From contig JAFEGX010000028.1 in NCBI GenBank assembly GCA_018239675.1, positions 1 through 58,985 on the forward strand: 58,985 nt of DNA. The letters are read 5' to 3'. The translations under genes and the position numbers were made by a program. The number at the start of each line of letters is the position of its first letter. Position 1 is the stretch's first letter. The notes under the pieces were generated by a model. It was not told where the DNA came from. It did no database searches and saw only the letters and a program-made list of their open reading frames with translations. Shown piece after piece: positions 8,137 through 17,548 of this stretch. Origin of the DNA: Verrucomicrobiota bacterium. GTDB taxonomy: Bacteria; Verrucomicrobiota; Verrucomicrobiia; Opitutales; Opitutaceae.

Positions 8137-9360
8137 TCAGGCGAGCGACGCGGTTTCCTGGTCCTGGCCCTCCAGCGTCAGCCGGTGCGGATGGCCGGGC
8201 AGCGATACCCGCTCGCGCGCCTCGTTGCGGATGCGCTCGGCGTGGGCGACCATTTCCTCGTACGAGACCGGCCACTTTTTGGGCGGCGGGGAGGCGAGGA
8301 AGAGCTTCGCGCGCTCCCACTTCGCGGCAAGGTACCGCATCGAGATGGTCATCTCGGGATAGCTGCCGTACATGCAGCCCGAGCACGGGCGGGTCACGCG
8401 GAGCACCTCGTCGCGGAAGACCTTGCTCCGGTAGACCTCGGGGAAATTCCGGTCGTAGCAGTGGATGTGGCCCGGGATACGGTGGTCGCAGCACGGGGCG
8501 AAGTCCCCGTTCGGCAGCACCGCGAAGTAAAGGTTCGGGCTGTCGCAGACGCCGTCGTGCTTCTGGCGCCAGGTCGTCGGCGTTTCCGCGGCAAAGCGCT
8601 TGATGTCGTCGAGGTACTGGTCGCTGTCGTAGAGCAGGAAGCCCTCGCGACGCATCGCCCGCACCCGTTCGATCAGGCGGTCGACGTACGGCAGCTCCTC
8701 GCGCTTCCAGCGCTTGGTCTGGTCAAACGTCCGGAAATTCATCGGCTTGTCGAAGGTCGTGACGTGGATCGGCACCAGCGAGGTGAACCAGCTGATGGCC
8801 GTGCCAAAGCGGATCACGTCCTCGATGTCGCCGAGATTGTCGCGCTGCAGGACGCAGCCGAGCGAGGCGAACGAGCCCTCCTTCGGGAGGTGCCGGGTGA
8901 ACGCGGCCATGGCCCGCAGGGCGTCGTGCCACGACCGGGCGAACCCGCCGTTGATGTCGTCCTGGTTGCCCGGCCACAGCGAATCGAGCGAGATGGAGAT
9001 GTCCCGGCCGCCGGCGGCGATGACCTCCTGGATGCGCTCCTCGGTCGCGAGCCCGTTGGTCTGCATCCGTACGTGGACGCCGCGGGACTCGAACTCGCGG
9101 ATGATGGCGGCGAGGTCCAGGCGGGAAAAGGGCTCGCCGCCCGTGAGGAGCACCATGGCGACGCCCATCGTCGCGAAATTGTCGGCGATGCGCTTGACCT
9201 CATCGAGCGTGCATTCGCGGACGTCCGAGTTCGCGTAGATGATGTTGCACTGCTTGCACGTCAGGTTGCAGCGCGCGGTGATGTAGAACTGGACGTAGAC
9301 CGGCGCGTCCTGCAGCAGCGCGGCGCGGGCGAGGGTCTTCTTGGAAAGGGAGGAAAACAT
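8137..9360 (-). CDS. Radical SAM protein with SPASM-like C-terminal cysteines
   Basis: A 407-residue radical SAM enzyme. The cluster motif CxxxCxxC is C31, C35 and C38 ('CNLTCKQC'), and 'LLTGGEPFSR' follows near 75-84. The C-terminal part adds cysteines at about 272, 290-291, 301, 326 and 329 ('PCSGC'). That spacing fits one or two auxiliary iron-sulphur clusters of the SPASM/twitch type. The frame can be read upstream to a TTG at 9393, but the ATG at 9360 is preferred. Such enzymes in glycan loci act as dehydratases, epimerases or methyl-transfer partners, and others modify peptides. Nothing here fixes the substrate. Next in the operon comes a methyltransferase, so joint modification of a sugar is a reasonable guess. 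Confidence 0.88.
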   Translation of the reverse strand: MFSSLSKKTLARAALLQDAPVYVQFYITARCNLTCKQCNIIYANSDVRECTLDEVKRIADNFATMGVAMVLLTGGEPFSRLDLAAIIREFESRGVHVRMQTNGLATEERIQEVIAAGGRDISISLDSLWPGNQDDINGGFARSWHDALRAMAAFTRHLPKEGSFASLGCVLQRDNLGDIEDVIRFGTAISWFTSLVPIHVTTFDKPMNFRTFDQTKRWKREELPYVDRLIERVRAMRREGFLLYDSDQYLDDIKRFAAETPTTWRQKHDGVCDSPNLYFAVLPNGDFAPCCDHRIPGHIHCYDRNFPEVYRSKVFRDEVLRVTRPCSGCMYGSYPEMTISMRYLAAKWERAKLFLASPPPKKWPVSYEEMVAHAERIRNEARERVSLPGHPHRLTLEGQDQETASLA

Positions 9361-9602
9361 GGCGGCCGCGCCGGGCGCGACGGGTTCATACAAACTGGCG
9401 CCGGGACCGATTCAAAGCGAATTGCGCGGCGCTGCCCTGAACCAGGGCGAGGGGTCCGAGGTGCGTACTCCCAGCCGCCGGCGACGGAAGCGGATTGGTC
9501 GGCGCCTTCTGGGCCTCATTGCGGCCAACCCCAAGGCATTCGATCCATCAGGTCCGCGCTGCCTGGCGCGTCCGATTCAAGGTTCAACCGCGCCCGCCCG
9601 CC
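9361..9602. other. 242-base intergenic stretch, the longest internal gap
   Basis: No credible gene lies here. It separates the radical SAM gene from the membrane-protein array on the same strand, so it may hold a promoter for the last operon segment. A short inverted repeat GCCCTG/CAGGGC with a three-base loop is at 9434-9448. A TATGAA stretch near 9389 on the minus strand has no good -35 at normal spacing. No U-tract terminator is seen. Confidence 0.5.
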
Positions 9603-12449
9603 TCAGCGCAGGCGGCAGCTGGTGAGGTAGACCCAGTCCCAGGCGGCGTTGCCGGCGGGGCCGGGATCGGTGCGCAGCCGCAGGCGGGCGCCCGTGGCGT
9701 AAGGCGGCAGTGCGACCCGCATGCTCTGGTCGCCGCGGTCGCCGGGCGTCGTCCTGGGCTGGAGGAGCCGGCGGAAAAGCTCGCGGACCGTCCCGTCGGG
9801 TGCGACCAGTTCGACCACGAAGGCGGCGCCGTCGGTCTCACCGTGCTCGTAGCTTCCCGGCATGAGACCGCCGGAGAAATCCAGCTCTCGCTCGGACCCA
9901 GTCAGGGCGAAGTCGAACGCTGCGGGGGTGTTCGCCATCGTCACCATCCTCGCGCCGTCCAGCAGGCCGCCGACGTTGGCGCCCTCGACCCGCTCGGGCA
10001 GGGTGGCAAAACCCGGCAGCTGTTCGGGCAGGAGCGGTCCGCGGACCAGGCCGATGAAGGTCGTGAAGCCCCAGTCCCAGGCGGCGTTGCCAGCGGGCCC
10101 GGGGGCGGAGCGCAGGATCAGCCGGGAGCCGGGCGCGAAGGTAGGCGGGAGGTAGCCCACGACGCGGTGGGTGCCGCGATCCTCCGGAACAAAGAGCGGA
10201 TTGAGGAGGCGCCGGGCGAGCACCTGCCGGGGCTGGTGGGGCTGTTCGATCTCGATGACGAACTCGACCCCGTCGGTGCGGCCCTGCCGGTAGGCATTCT
10301 CGTCGACGCCGACCACCATGTTCACGGCGCGTTCGTCGCCGCGGAGATCGTAGGTGATTTCGGTCGGCACATGGAGGTACTGCACCCACTTGCCGTGGTA
10401 GAGCGACACGAGCGCCTCCTCGGGCACGACCCGATCGGGCGGGTCGCGGAAGACGCCCGGGGCCCGCATCCGCCGCATCTCGCCGGCTGAAAACCGGGTG
10501 GGGCACGGCCGCTTGTAGAAGGTCACCGTGAGCTCCGACTCGCGGAAACAGGCGGGTTGCCCCGTGCGAAGCCGAAACGAAGTCACCCGCTTCTGCAGTC
10601 GCCCCGCGAGCAGGTTGAGGAAGTCCTCCGTGGTCTCGAGCGTCGGGTTGAGCAGGGTCGGCACCGCGAGGCTGCCGGCGATGACCCGCAGGCCGGTGGT
10701 CTGGGCAAGTCCCGTGCCGCCGGCGTCCATGAAGAGCAGCGGCGGCTTGTAGAAAAACGCGCGGGCCTCGCCTGGCAGGCTCGTGGGCAGCTGGACGGAA
10801 AACAGCAGCAGCTCGTTGGGGCCGACGACGGGCACGGGAATGTCCTCGCCGAGCCGGAAGCGGCGGGACGAGATCGTCTGCAGCGGCACCGGGGATGCCG
10901 TCGGGACGGACTGCAGCAGGAGCGCCTCGTTCTCGAGCAGCACGGGCCGGTAGCAGTCGAGGAGGTCGAGCAGGCTGAGCGAGTCGTCCATCGGCGCGAA
11001 GCGCTGGTCGATGGTTTGAAACTTGAAGACGATGAAGCCGGGCCGCGTGGCAGGATTGGCGTAGTGGCGGTGGTTCCGCTCCTTGAAGTAGGCGTTGTAC
11101 ACATGGTACGTGCCGCAGCACATCGGGGGCGGGTGGTACCGGAAGCCGTTCAGGAACAGCAGGCCGAGTTCATGGCCATAGCAGTCGACGGGCTGGTCGC
11201 CGATGCGGTGGCGGATCCCGGGCAGGTCGAAGCGCTGCTGCACCTTCGTCAGCTCGAGATCCCACTCGGCCTTCACGCGCTCCGGCTCGGTGACATAGCG
11301 CAGGTTGCGGAGCCAGCGCTCGCCGGCATAGCGGGCCAGCATGCCGAGGCGGTCGGGGTGCAGGTGCTGGGTGGCGCCGACGCTGATCGCCACGATCGCG
11401 AGGACCAGCCCCGCGCGACCGACGCGGGCCGGGCCGCGGGCGGGGGAGTGCCCGAGCGCGCGGTCGAGGACCGGCACCGTGAGCGCCGCGAGCGCGGCGA
11501 AGTCGGTGAAGATCAGCATGTGGTCGTCCGACCGCAGGTAACCGTGCTTCCAGAGGACGAAGGCGAATCCGGCAAGCAGGGCCGTGATGGCGAGGGTCTC
11601 CGGCTGGCGGCGGTGCCGCCAGGCGGTCCAGCCGAGCAGCCCGGCCAGGGCCGCCAGCAGGGTCGCGCCGTACGCGAGCATCGCGGGCGGGGTCTCGAGG
11701 GCCATGGCCTCGTTGTAACCGCGGGCGATTTCGCGCAGGCCATTCAGGTAGGACGGCAGGTGCAGCACGTTCTGGCCGGCAGCGATCCACCAGGCGGCCA
11801 AGCTGAGCGCGAAGGTCGCCCACACCGCGAAGGCGCGGCGCCACTGGCCGCTGCGCCAGGCCAGCAAGAGCACGCAGAGCTGCACGCCCAGGGTGAGCGC
11901 GAGCTGCGTGCCCTTGGTCAGCGCAAGAAAGCCGAGAAACACCGCCGCCACGCCCGCGCGCCAGCGCTGGAACCCGTGGGCAAAGGTCGCGAGCAGGAAG
12001 ATCCCGCTCAGGAGCACCGCGGCGGCGTACAGGGTGTCGCCGATGCTCAGGCCCAGCAGCATCGCGGCGAGCCACAGCCAGCGCCAACCCCCGCCCGCGC
12101 TGCGGAAGAGCCACAGGACCAGGGCTGAGAGGGCGAGGGCGAACAGGCTCACGAGCGCGAGCCGCTGCCAGTAGAGCTCGCCGCCATAGTCCCACCCGAA
12201 CATCACGAAGCCATACGGCCCGGCGGTCGTGTTCGCCTGCGGGCCGAACTGCGTGCCGTGCGCCGTGAAATAGGCGTAGGAGGCGTGGATCGAGGAATCC
12301 AGGTCCGGCTCCAGGACCCGCGTGACGGGTTCAAGGAAGTACACCCCGAGCGCCAGCCAGCACCCGGCGAAGGCCAGGCGGCGCAGGAGGTGCGCGACCG
12401 AGGGAAGATGCACGTTTCGACTCATCATCTGGACCGAAAAAAAGCTCAT
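9603..12449 (-). CDS. Type A polytopic membrane protein with two C-terminal repeat domains
   Basis: About 948 residues. About ten membrane spans cover residues 24-390. The type A signatures are a first-loop 'LDSSIHASYAYF' (50-61), 'TAGPYGF' (75-81), 'RGYNEAMALE' and 'WKHGYLRSDDH'. A soluble middle region carries 'QTIDQRFAPMDDS'. The C-terminus holds two copies of the shared domain (about 682-806 and 836-948) with 'TDGVEF'/'TDGAAF', 'DRGTH'/'DRGDQ' and 'GPAGNAAWDW' in both. Three in-frame ATGs (12449, 12428, 12425) and an upstream GTG (12527, 15 bases from the preceding stop) are possible starts; I chose the first ATG. No function is established for the family. The topology and neighbours suggest a periplasm-facing GT-C-like transferase. 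Confidence 0.75.
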   Translation of the reverse strand: MSFFSVQMMSRNVHLPSVAHLLRRLAFAGCWLALGVYFLEPVTRVLEPDLDSSIHASYAYFTAHGTQFGPQANTTAGPYGFVMFGWDYGGELYWQRLALVSLFALALSALVLWLFRSAGGGWRWLWLAAMLLGLSIGDTLYAAAVLLSGIFLLATFAHGFQRWRAGVAAVFLGFLALTKGTQLALTLGVQLCVLLLAWRSGQWRRAFAVWATFALSLAAWWIAAGQNVLHLPSYLNGLREIARGYNEAMALETPPAMLAYGATLLAALAGLLGWTAWRHRRQPETLAITALLAGFAFVLWKHGYLRSDDHMLIFTDFAALAALTVPVLDRALGHSPARGPARVGRAGLVLAIVAISVGATQHLHPDRLGMLARYAGERWLRNLRYVTEPERVKAEWDLELTKVQQRFDLPGIRHRIGDQPVDCYGHELGLLFLNGFRYHPPPMCCGTYHVYNAYFKERNHRHYANPATRPGFIVFKFQTIDQRFAPMDDSLSLLDLLDCYRPVLLENEALLLQSVPTASPVPLQTISSRRFRLGEDIPVPVVGPNELLLFSVQLPTSLPGEARAFFYKPPLLFMDAGGTGLAQTTGLRVIAGSLAVPTLLNPTLETTEDFLNLLAGRLQKRVTSFRLRTGQPACFRESELTVTFYKRPCPTRFSAGEMRRMRAPGVFRDPPDRVVPEEALVSLYHGKWVQYLHVPTEITYDLRGDERAVNMVVGVDENAYRQGRTDGVEFVIEIEQPHQPRQVLARRLLNPLFVPEDRGTHRVVGYLPPTFAPGSRLILRSAPGPAGNAAWDWGFTTFIGLVRGPLLPEQLPGFATLPERVEGANVGGLLDGARMVTMANTPAAFDFALTGSERELDFSGGLMPGSYEHGETDGAAFVVELVAPDGTVRELFRRLLQPRTTPGDRGDQSMRVALPPYATGARLRLRTDPGPAGNAAWDWVYLTSCRLR

Positions 12450-12541
12450 AACTCCGGCCGGCGCCGGTGCAAGCGAAGCGTCCGGGCGGCGGCCCGGGCA
12501 TTCGCCCACCCGGGAATGACCATCCACTGCCCCGGGTCCGC

Positions 12542-14632
12542 CTAGCGAATCTCGATGTCAGAGAAATAAACCCAGTCGTATGAGGGGCTCGCGGCTGGAC
12601 CGGTCCTCACCAGGATCCGGGTGCTGCCGGCCGGAAGGTCGAGGGTGACGGTCTGTTCCGCGCGGTCGGCGGGCACGTCGCGGGGGTTGTAACGGCGCCG
12701 CCAGAGCTCGCGCGCTGCGCCGCTCGCCTCGCGGCTCTCGACGAACAGTTCGACGCCGTCGCTCCCGTGCTCGAGATAGGCGGCCGCGATCATGCCAAAG
12801 GCGAGCGTCAGCGTCCGCGCCCCGGCGGGCACCGCGAATTCCAGCTCCGTGGTCGGGTGCGCCAGAAAGACCGGCCGGTTCTCATATTCCTGCCACGGCG
12901 GCACCTCGTACGGCGCGCGGTAGCGCAGCGGGAAGGGCGACATCATGATGAACCCGGCCGCATCACGGGTGGCATCGAACGCATGCTCGCCCGCGGGGGC
13001 CGGGCGGTTGGGCGGGATGACCGTGTTGGAAAAGGCCGCGCCGCGCAGCGTGGTCAGGACGGCGTGGAGCCGGTCGCGGCGAACGTAGACGTCCATCGTG
13101 CCATGGTAGCGGGCGACCGGCTGCGGATGCATGCACAGGTCGGCGAGCCGGCGCCGGATGGCGGGATCGAGGCCGGGCCCGGAGGACTCCACGAGCGTGA
13201 GCGTGAGGTTCTCGTCGTGGAGCAGTGCCAGGCTCCGCGCCCAGCGCTCGGTCTCGTACTCGGTGCCGCTTGGTACCATCAGGGCCCGGCGCCGGGCGGC
13301 AAACGGGATGGCGGCGGACCAGTCGTGGCCGAAGACCACGATGACGTCGTCGGGGGCGGTGAGGGTCTGGACCAGCTGGGTCAGGCCGGTGGCCGCCGGG
13401 TTCAGGATGCGCTGGGCGGGCAGGTAGTCGGTGACGTAGCGGCCCGCGCCGGCCGCCAGCACGGCGCCGAAGATCCCGAGCCGCACGAAGCGCGGCCAGT
13501 TCGCCTGGTCGAGGATGCGGCAGGCGGCCAGGCCGACCATGCCCGCGAGCAGAAAGCCGTTCGCGTAGAAATAGTACGAGTGCGCGAAGTAGAGGTGGGC
13601 GAAAAGCAGCTGGCTGCCGAGGAAGCCCGCGAGGCAGAGGACCAGCGGGGCGCGCCAGCGCCCGCGCAGGAGGAGCGCGATCCCGAGCACGGCGGCCAGC
13701 GGGACGGCGGGCAGGAGGATCGAGTCCCAGAAGGCGACCAGCTGCCGCCAGAATTCCCCCGTGAAACGCAGCGCGAGCGGGCCGAAGTTGAACGACTCCA
13801 TCGGTCCCGAGGCGAGGAACCAGGCGGTCGGGTTCTGCACCTTCAGCGCGTCCGCCGCCCGCACCCACCACCAGCCCGCGGCCAGGGGCGGGAGCACGGC
13901 GGCGAGCGACCACGCGGCGACGCGGAGCGCGGGCATCCAGCCGCTCGCGCGGCCGGCGGGCCGGAGCGTCGCCATCAGCCAGAGCGTGTACGCCGCGCAC
14001 GGGAGCATCAGCGTGGCCCAGGTCGTGATCTTCGCGAGGGCCGCGGCGGCGCCGCAGAGCCAGGCGCCGGCCAGCCAGGCCGGCCGCCGCGTCTGCGTGG
14101 CGCGAATCACGAACCACGCGTGCCACGACGCGGCCAGCAGCGCCAGCGACTCGATCATGAAGGCGCGGCTGTAGAAGACGTAGACGGGCATGACCAGCGC
14201 GACCATCAGGACCGCGAGGCGGCGGGCGTGGCTGAGGCCGGCCGAGCCCAGCAACAGGAACCAGGCCGGCAACGTCAGGTAGAAGCAGGCGAGGCTGACG
14301 CCGCGGCCGGTCTCCACGATCGGCCAGTGGAACCACGTGACCAGCCTGGCGACGGTCCACTCGTAGAGCGGAAACTCCATCGGGATCGACCAGGGCTTGC
14401 CGAGGATCGGCGTCGGGTAGGCGAGCCCGTAGTTGTGCTCGACGGCGATGAAGTAGGACGAGATGGCGGTCTGCGCCTGGCGGAACTCATGGCCCGCGAA
14501 GCCCTGGTCGTGCCAGCCCACGAGCGAGGCGGCGACGTGGACCGCGAGGAGGACGAGGAAGGCGGCCACCCAGCCGCGCCGGCGCGCGAAGACGTCGGCC
14601 GGGGCCGGAGGGGCGGAGGGAGGCGAAGACAC
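12542..14632 (-). CDS. Type B GT-C-like membrane glycosyltransferase with one C-terminal repeat domain
   Basis: A 696-residue protein from a GTG at 14632, nine bases after the upstream stop. About ten spans fill residues 20-420. The first loop has 'HEFRQAQTA' (48-56), then a 'PMEFPLYEW' motif. Later come 'FYSRAFMIES', 'AKITTW' and 'YYFYANGFLLAG', patterns of ArnT/PMT-like GT-C enzymes. A soluble segment with 'DDVIVVFGHDW' follows. The shared domain closes the protein at about 587-696 ('SDGVEL', 'PADRAEQ', 'SYDWVYF'), with the usual DRG changed to DRA. It sits between two type A genes, the only type B gene on this side of the array. The transferase role is inferred from the fold, not from a known member. 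Confidence 0.75.
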   Translation of the reverse strand: MSSPPSAPPAPADVFARRRGWVAAFLVLLAVHVAASLVGWHDQGFAGHEFRQAQTAISSYFIAVEHNYGLAYPTPILGKPWSIPMEFPLYEWTVARLVTWFHWPIVETGRGVSLACFYLTLPAWFLLLGSAGLSHARRLAVLMVALVMPVYVFYSRAFMIESLALLAASWHAWFVIRATQTRRPAWLAGAWLCGAAAALAKITTWATLMLPCAAYTLWLMATLRPAGRASGWMPALRVAAWSLAAVLPPLAAGWWWVRAADALKVQNPTAWFLASGPMESFNFGPLALRFTGEFWRQLVAFWDSILLPAVPLAAVLGIALLLRGRWRAPLVLCLAGFLGSQLLFAHLYFAHSYYFYANGFLLAGMVGLAACRILDQANWPRFVRLGIFGAVLAAGAGRYVTDYLPAQRILNPAATGLTQLVQTLTAPDDVIVVFGHDWSAAIPFAARRRALMVPSGTEYETERWARSLALLHDENLTLTLVESSGPGLDPAIRRRLADLCMHPQPVARYHGTMDVYVRRDRLHAVLTTLRGAAFSNTVIPPNRPAPAGEHAFDATRDAAGFIMMSPFPLRYRAPYEVPPWQEYENRPVFLAHPTTELEFAVPAGARTLTLAFGMIAAAYLEHGSDGVELFVESREASGAARELWRRRYNPRDVPADRAEQTVTLDLPAGSTRILVRTGPAASPSYDWVYFSDIEIR

Positions 14633-14641
14633 CGGCGGAGG

Positions 14642-17503
14642 CTACCGAAACCGGACGTTGGCGATCCAGGACTGGTCCCAGCTCCGGTCGCCATGCGGGC
14701 CGATGCCGGTGGTGACCACGAGCTGGGAGCCGGCCGGCAGCTTGGGCAGGTTGACGCCGATGCTGACCGGGCCGCGATCCTCGGGCCGGTTGAACGGATC
14801 GAGGTAGCGCGACCAGATCGCCGTGCGCCCGCCGCCCGGGGGGACGACGAAAACGGTGTATTCGACGCCGTCGCTGTGCCCGCCGTTCTCGTAGGCGCCG
14901 GGCAGCAGGCCGATCTCGGCGGTGAACCGCCGGGCGTGGGAAGGGAGATTCAGCACCAGCTCGTTGGGCGCGTGGATCAGGAAGACCGGCCGGCCGCCGA
15001 CGGCCGCCACCGCCTCGTTGGGCAGCAGGCCATTCGCGGGGACGACCCCGAGGCCGTTGAACTGCTCGGGAACCAGTCCGGAGGCCCCCGCGCCGCGCGG
15101 CTTGCCCTGCTTGATCTGAAGGCGGGTGATGTACGACTGGTCGAAGGCGCCGTTGTTGGCCGGTCCCGGATGCGTCCGGATGCGCAGCTGGGCGCCCGGG
15201 CGATACGGCGGCAGGAACACGCGCGCCCGGTGCATGCCGCGGTCGGGCGGGTAGGTGACCGGCGAAAGCATCTGCTTCCACAGCACGCGGCCGTCATTCG
15301 GCGGCCAAAGCACCTCCACATTGAACTCCACGCCGTCGGTGTTCCCCTCGAGATAGGCTTTCGGGTAGATGCCGTAGCTGAAGATGACCTGCTGGTCGCC
15401 CGGCTCGAGGTTCCACGTGATGCTGCCCGGGGCGTGCACCAGCGTGATGGGCTCGAGGTTGATCTCGCGGATGCCGGTCTCCTGGGTGACGAGGGAGACG
15501 GGCTTGCGGTTGTAGAGCGGGTATTTCCGGTAGGTCAGGAGCTCGGTGACATCGGTGTCCTCGGGCGCCGGCGGCCGGGGGGCCGTGTAGAACGTCACCC
15601 GGAACGTGTCGTTCGCGAACCCGGGCTGGGGCTCAAACCGGATCGTGCGAACCCGGTCGCCGGGGTCGTCGCTGAACAGGTGGAGCACGTCGAAATTGTC
15701 CTCGAGCAGCGGCGACAGGATCACCGGGTGCTGGAACATGAGCGGCTTGACCTGAAAGGCGCGGCCGAAGCGGTGGCGGTCGGACGTGACGTTCAGCGCG
15801 AGCTGCGGCGGCCGGTAGATGAACGAACGGAGGCGCCCGGTCAGGCTGAGCGGGGCCTCGATCGAGAACAGCAGCATCTGGTTGGACGCGGTCGCCGGCA
15901 CCGCGAGGGTCTCGCCGGCGCGGACCGTGACCTGCCGCAGCACGGCCGGCGGCGTGAGGTCGGGGTCGCCCGGCCGGCGCTTCAGCAGGAGAAAGTCGCG
16001 CTGCATCAGGACCGGGGAGTACAGCTGGAGAATGGCCTCGAGCGTGAGCGGGTCGTCGCCCGCCGGGAGACGATCGTCGAGCGTCTGCAGCAGCATCACC
16101 TCCCAGACAGGCGCGCGACCGGGGTCGAGAAGGAACGCCTCGTTGATCCGCTGAAGGCGGGGCGTGAAGACATTGAAGGAGCCGCCGCCCATCGGGCGCG
16201 GGTGGTAGTTGAGCCGGTTGAGCAGGATGAGGCCCTCCTGGAAGCCAAAGAAGTCGGTCGTCTCCTGCTTCACCTCGTTCTGGATCTGCGGGACCTGGAC
16301 ATCGCGCCGGACGGCGTCGAGCTGCTGCTCAAGCTCGGCCTTGAGCCGGGCCGGGCGTGCCAGATAGCGGGCGTTGCGCTGGAGCTGGGCGGTGACGCGG
16401 CCGGGGTAGGTCGCCACCGTGCGCAGCCAGAACCCGGCCGCGCCGATGATCCCGGCGCCGGTGACGAGCAGTGTCAGAGCGACCAGCACCGCGCGCCGGG
16501 CGCGTGACAGCGGCGCGAGCGGCGGGGCGAGCAGCGACGACAGGCCCGCGAAGGTGATGGTGGGCGCGAAGACCGCCGCGGACGCGAAGAAGATGGCGAC
16601 ATGGCCGTCGGCCCGCAGGAACCCGTGCTTCCACTTGATGAAGCCGAAGCCCGCGAGCAGCAGGAGCCCGCCGATGGTCCGGCTCCGTCGCGGCGCGCAC
16701 CACGCCGTGACGACGAGGAGCAGCAGGAGCCCGGCGGCCACGGCGAGGCCGGCCGCCGTCACGACCGGGGGCTCGTCGTAGCCCATCGTGGCGTTGTAGC
16801 CGGACGAGAGGTCGAGGACGTCGTGGATGTACGCCGGCAAGTGCAGCAGGTTCTGCCGGGCCAGCAGCCAGAAACCCACCAGCGAGCCGAGATAGACCCC
16901 GGCGAGCTGGAGCGCCGCCCGGCCCTGGCGCTCGAGCAGGGCGAAGACCGCGAACAAGCCGAAGGTGATCGCCGTGGTGAGCAGGTGGGTGCCCTTGAAC
17001 AGCGCGAGCAGGCCGAGCAGCACCGCCGCCAGCCACGACCAGCCCCGCCGGTTCCCGCCGAGGCCGACCAGCAGGCAGAGGCCGGCGAGCAGGATGGCGT
17101 AGTCGTGGAACAGGTCGTCGACCGTGGGGACCAGCAGGATGACCGCCGCCATCCAGCACCAGCGCAGCGCCCCGGGACCCGCGCGGCGGAAGAGGTGAAG
17201 GAGCAGCAGGGCGCACAGGCCCTTGAGCGCCAGGTCGCCGAAGAGGCGCAGCCAGTAGATCTCGCCGGCGTAGGTGTGGCCGTAGAGGATGAACCCGTAC
17301 GGGCCGGTCATCGGGATGACGTCAGCCCCCCACTGCGCGCCCGTGGCGACAAAGTGCGCGTAGGTCGCGTAGTTCGACTTGTCCAGGCTGGTGTCGGCCA
17401 CGTCGCGCGGCGGCGTGACGAAATAGACCGTGAGCAGCAGCCAGGCGAGGAGCCAGGGCCAGCGGCGTGGGCGCGGGTGCGGGGCGGTCATGGTCTCAGG
17501 CAT
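14642..17503 (-). CDS. Type A polytopic membrane protein with two C-terminal repeat domains
   Basis: A 953-residue protein. Membrane spans cover roughly 18-385. Signatures are 'LDKSNYATYAHF' (40-51), 'MTGPYGFILYG' (65-75), 'SSGYNATMGYDEP' and 'KWKHGFLRADGH'. The soluble region has 'PRPMGGGSFNVFTPRL' and 'QTLDDRLPAGDD', nearly identical in pattern to the next gene's product. Two copies of the shared domain lie at about 686-800 and 840-953 ('TDGVEFNVE', 'PPDRGMH'; 'SDGVEYTV', 'PEDRGPV'). The linker between them contains 'VPEQFNGLGVVP', also recognisable in the two other two-copy type A proteins. Alternative ATG at 17491. The function is unassigned. Confidence 0.75.
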   Translation of the reverse strand: MPETMTAPHPRPRRWPWLLAWLLLTVYFVTPPRDVADTSLDKSNYATYAHFVATGAQWGADVIPMTGPYGFILYGHTYAGEIYWLRLFGDLALKGLCALLLLHLFRRAGPGALRWCWMAAVILLVPTVDDLFHDYAILLAGLCLLVGLGGNRRGWSWLAAVLLGLLALFKGTHLLTTAITFGLFAVFALLERQGRAALQLAGVYLGSLVGFWLLARQNLLHLPAYIHDVLDLSSGYNATMGYDEPPVVTAAGLAVAAGLLLLLVVTAWCAPRRSRTIGGLLLLAGFGFIKWKHGFLRADGHVAIFFASAAVFAPTITFAGLSSLLAPPLAPLSRARRAVLVALTLLVTGAGIIGAAGFWLRTVATYPGRVTAQLQRNARYLARPARLKAELEQQLDAVRRDVQVPQIQNEVKQETTDFFGFQEGLILLNRLNYHPRPMGGGSFNVFTPRLQRINEAFLLDPGRAPVWEVMLLQTLDDRLPAGDDPLTLEAILQLYSPVLMQRDFLLLKRRPGDPDLTPPAVLRQVTVRAGETLAVPATASNQMLLFSIEAPLSLTGRLRSFIYRPPQLALNVTSDRHRFGRAFQVKPLMFQHPVILSPLLEDNFDVLHLFSDDPGDRVRTIRFEPQPGFANDTFRVTFYTAPRPPAPEDTDVTELLTYRKYPLYNRKPVSLVTQETGIREINLEPITLVHAPGSITWNLEPGDQQVIFSYGIYPKAYLEGNTDGVEFNVEVLWPPNDGRVLWKQMLSPVTYPPDRGMHRARVFLPPYRPGAQLRIRTHPGPANNGAFDQSYITRLQIKQGKPRGAGASGLVPEQFNGLGVVPANGLLPNEAVAAVGGRPVFLIHAPNELVLNLPSHARRFTAEIGLLPGAYENGGHSDGVEYTVFVVPPGGGRTAIWSRYLDPFNRPEDRGPVSIGVNLPKLPAGSQLVVTTGIGPHGDRSWDQSWIANVRFR

Positions 17504-17548
17504 CAGAAATGGAAACCGGGCGCGGGGCGAGGCAATCCACGGGGCGGC

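Noticed and set aside
9434..9448. GCCCTG/CAGGGC inverted repeat as a terminator
   Set aside because: The stem is only six pairs with a three-base loop and no U-tract, so it is not called as a separate feature.
12767..16507. Plus-strand open frame of 1,246 codons
   Set aside because: It lies opposite convincing minus-strand membrane-protein genes, is very rich in Arg, Gly, Glu and Val, and has no domain or membrane pattern; it is a product of high GC.
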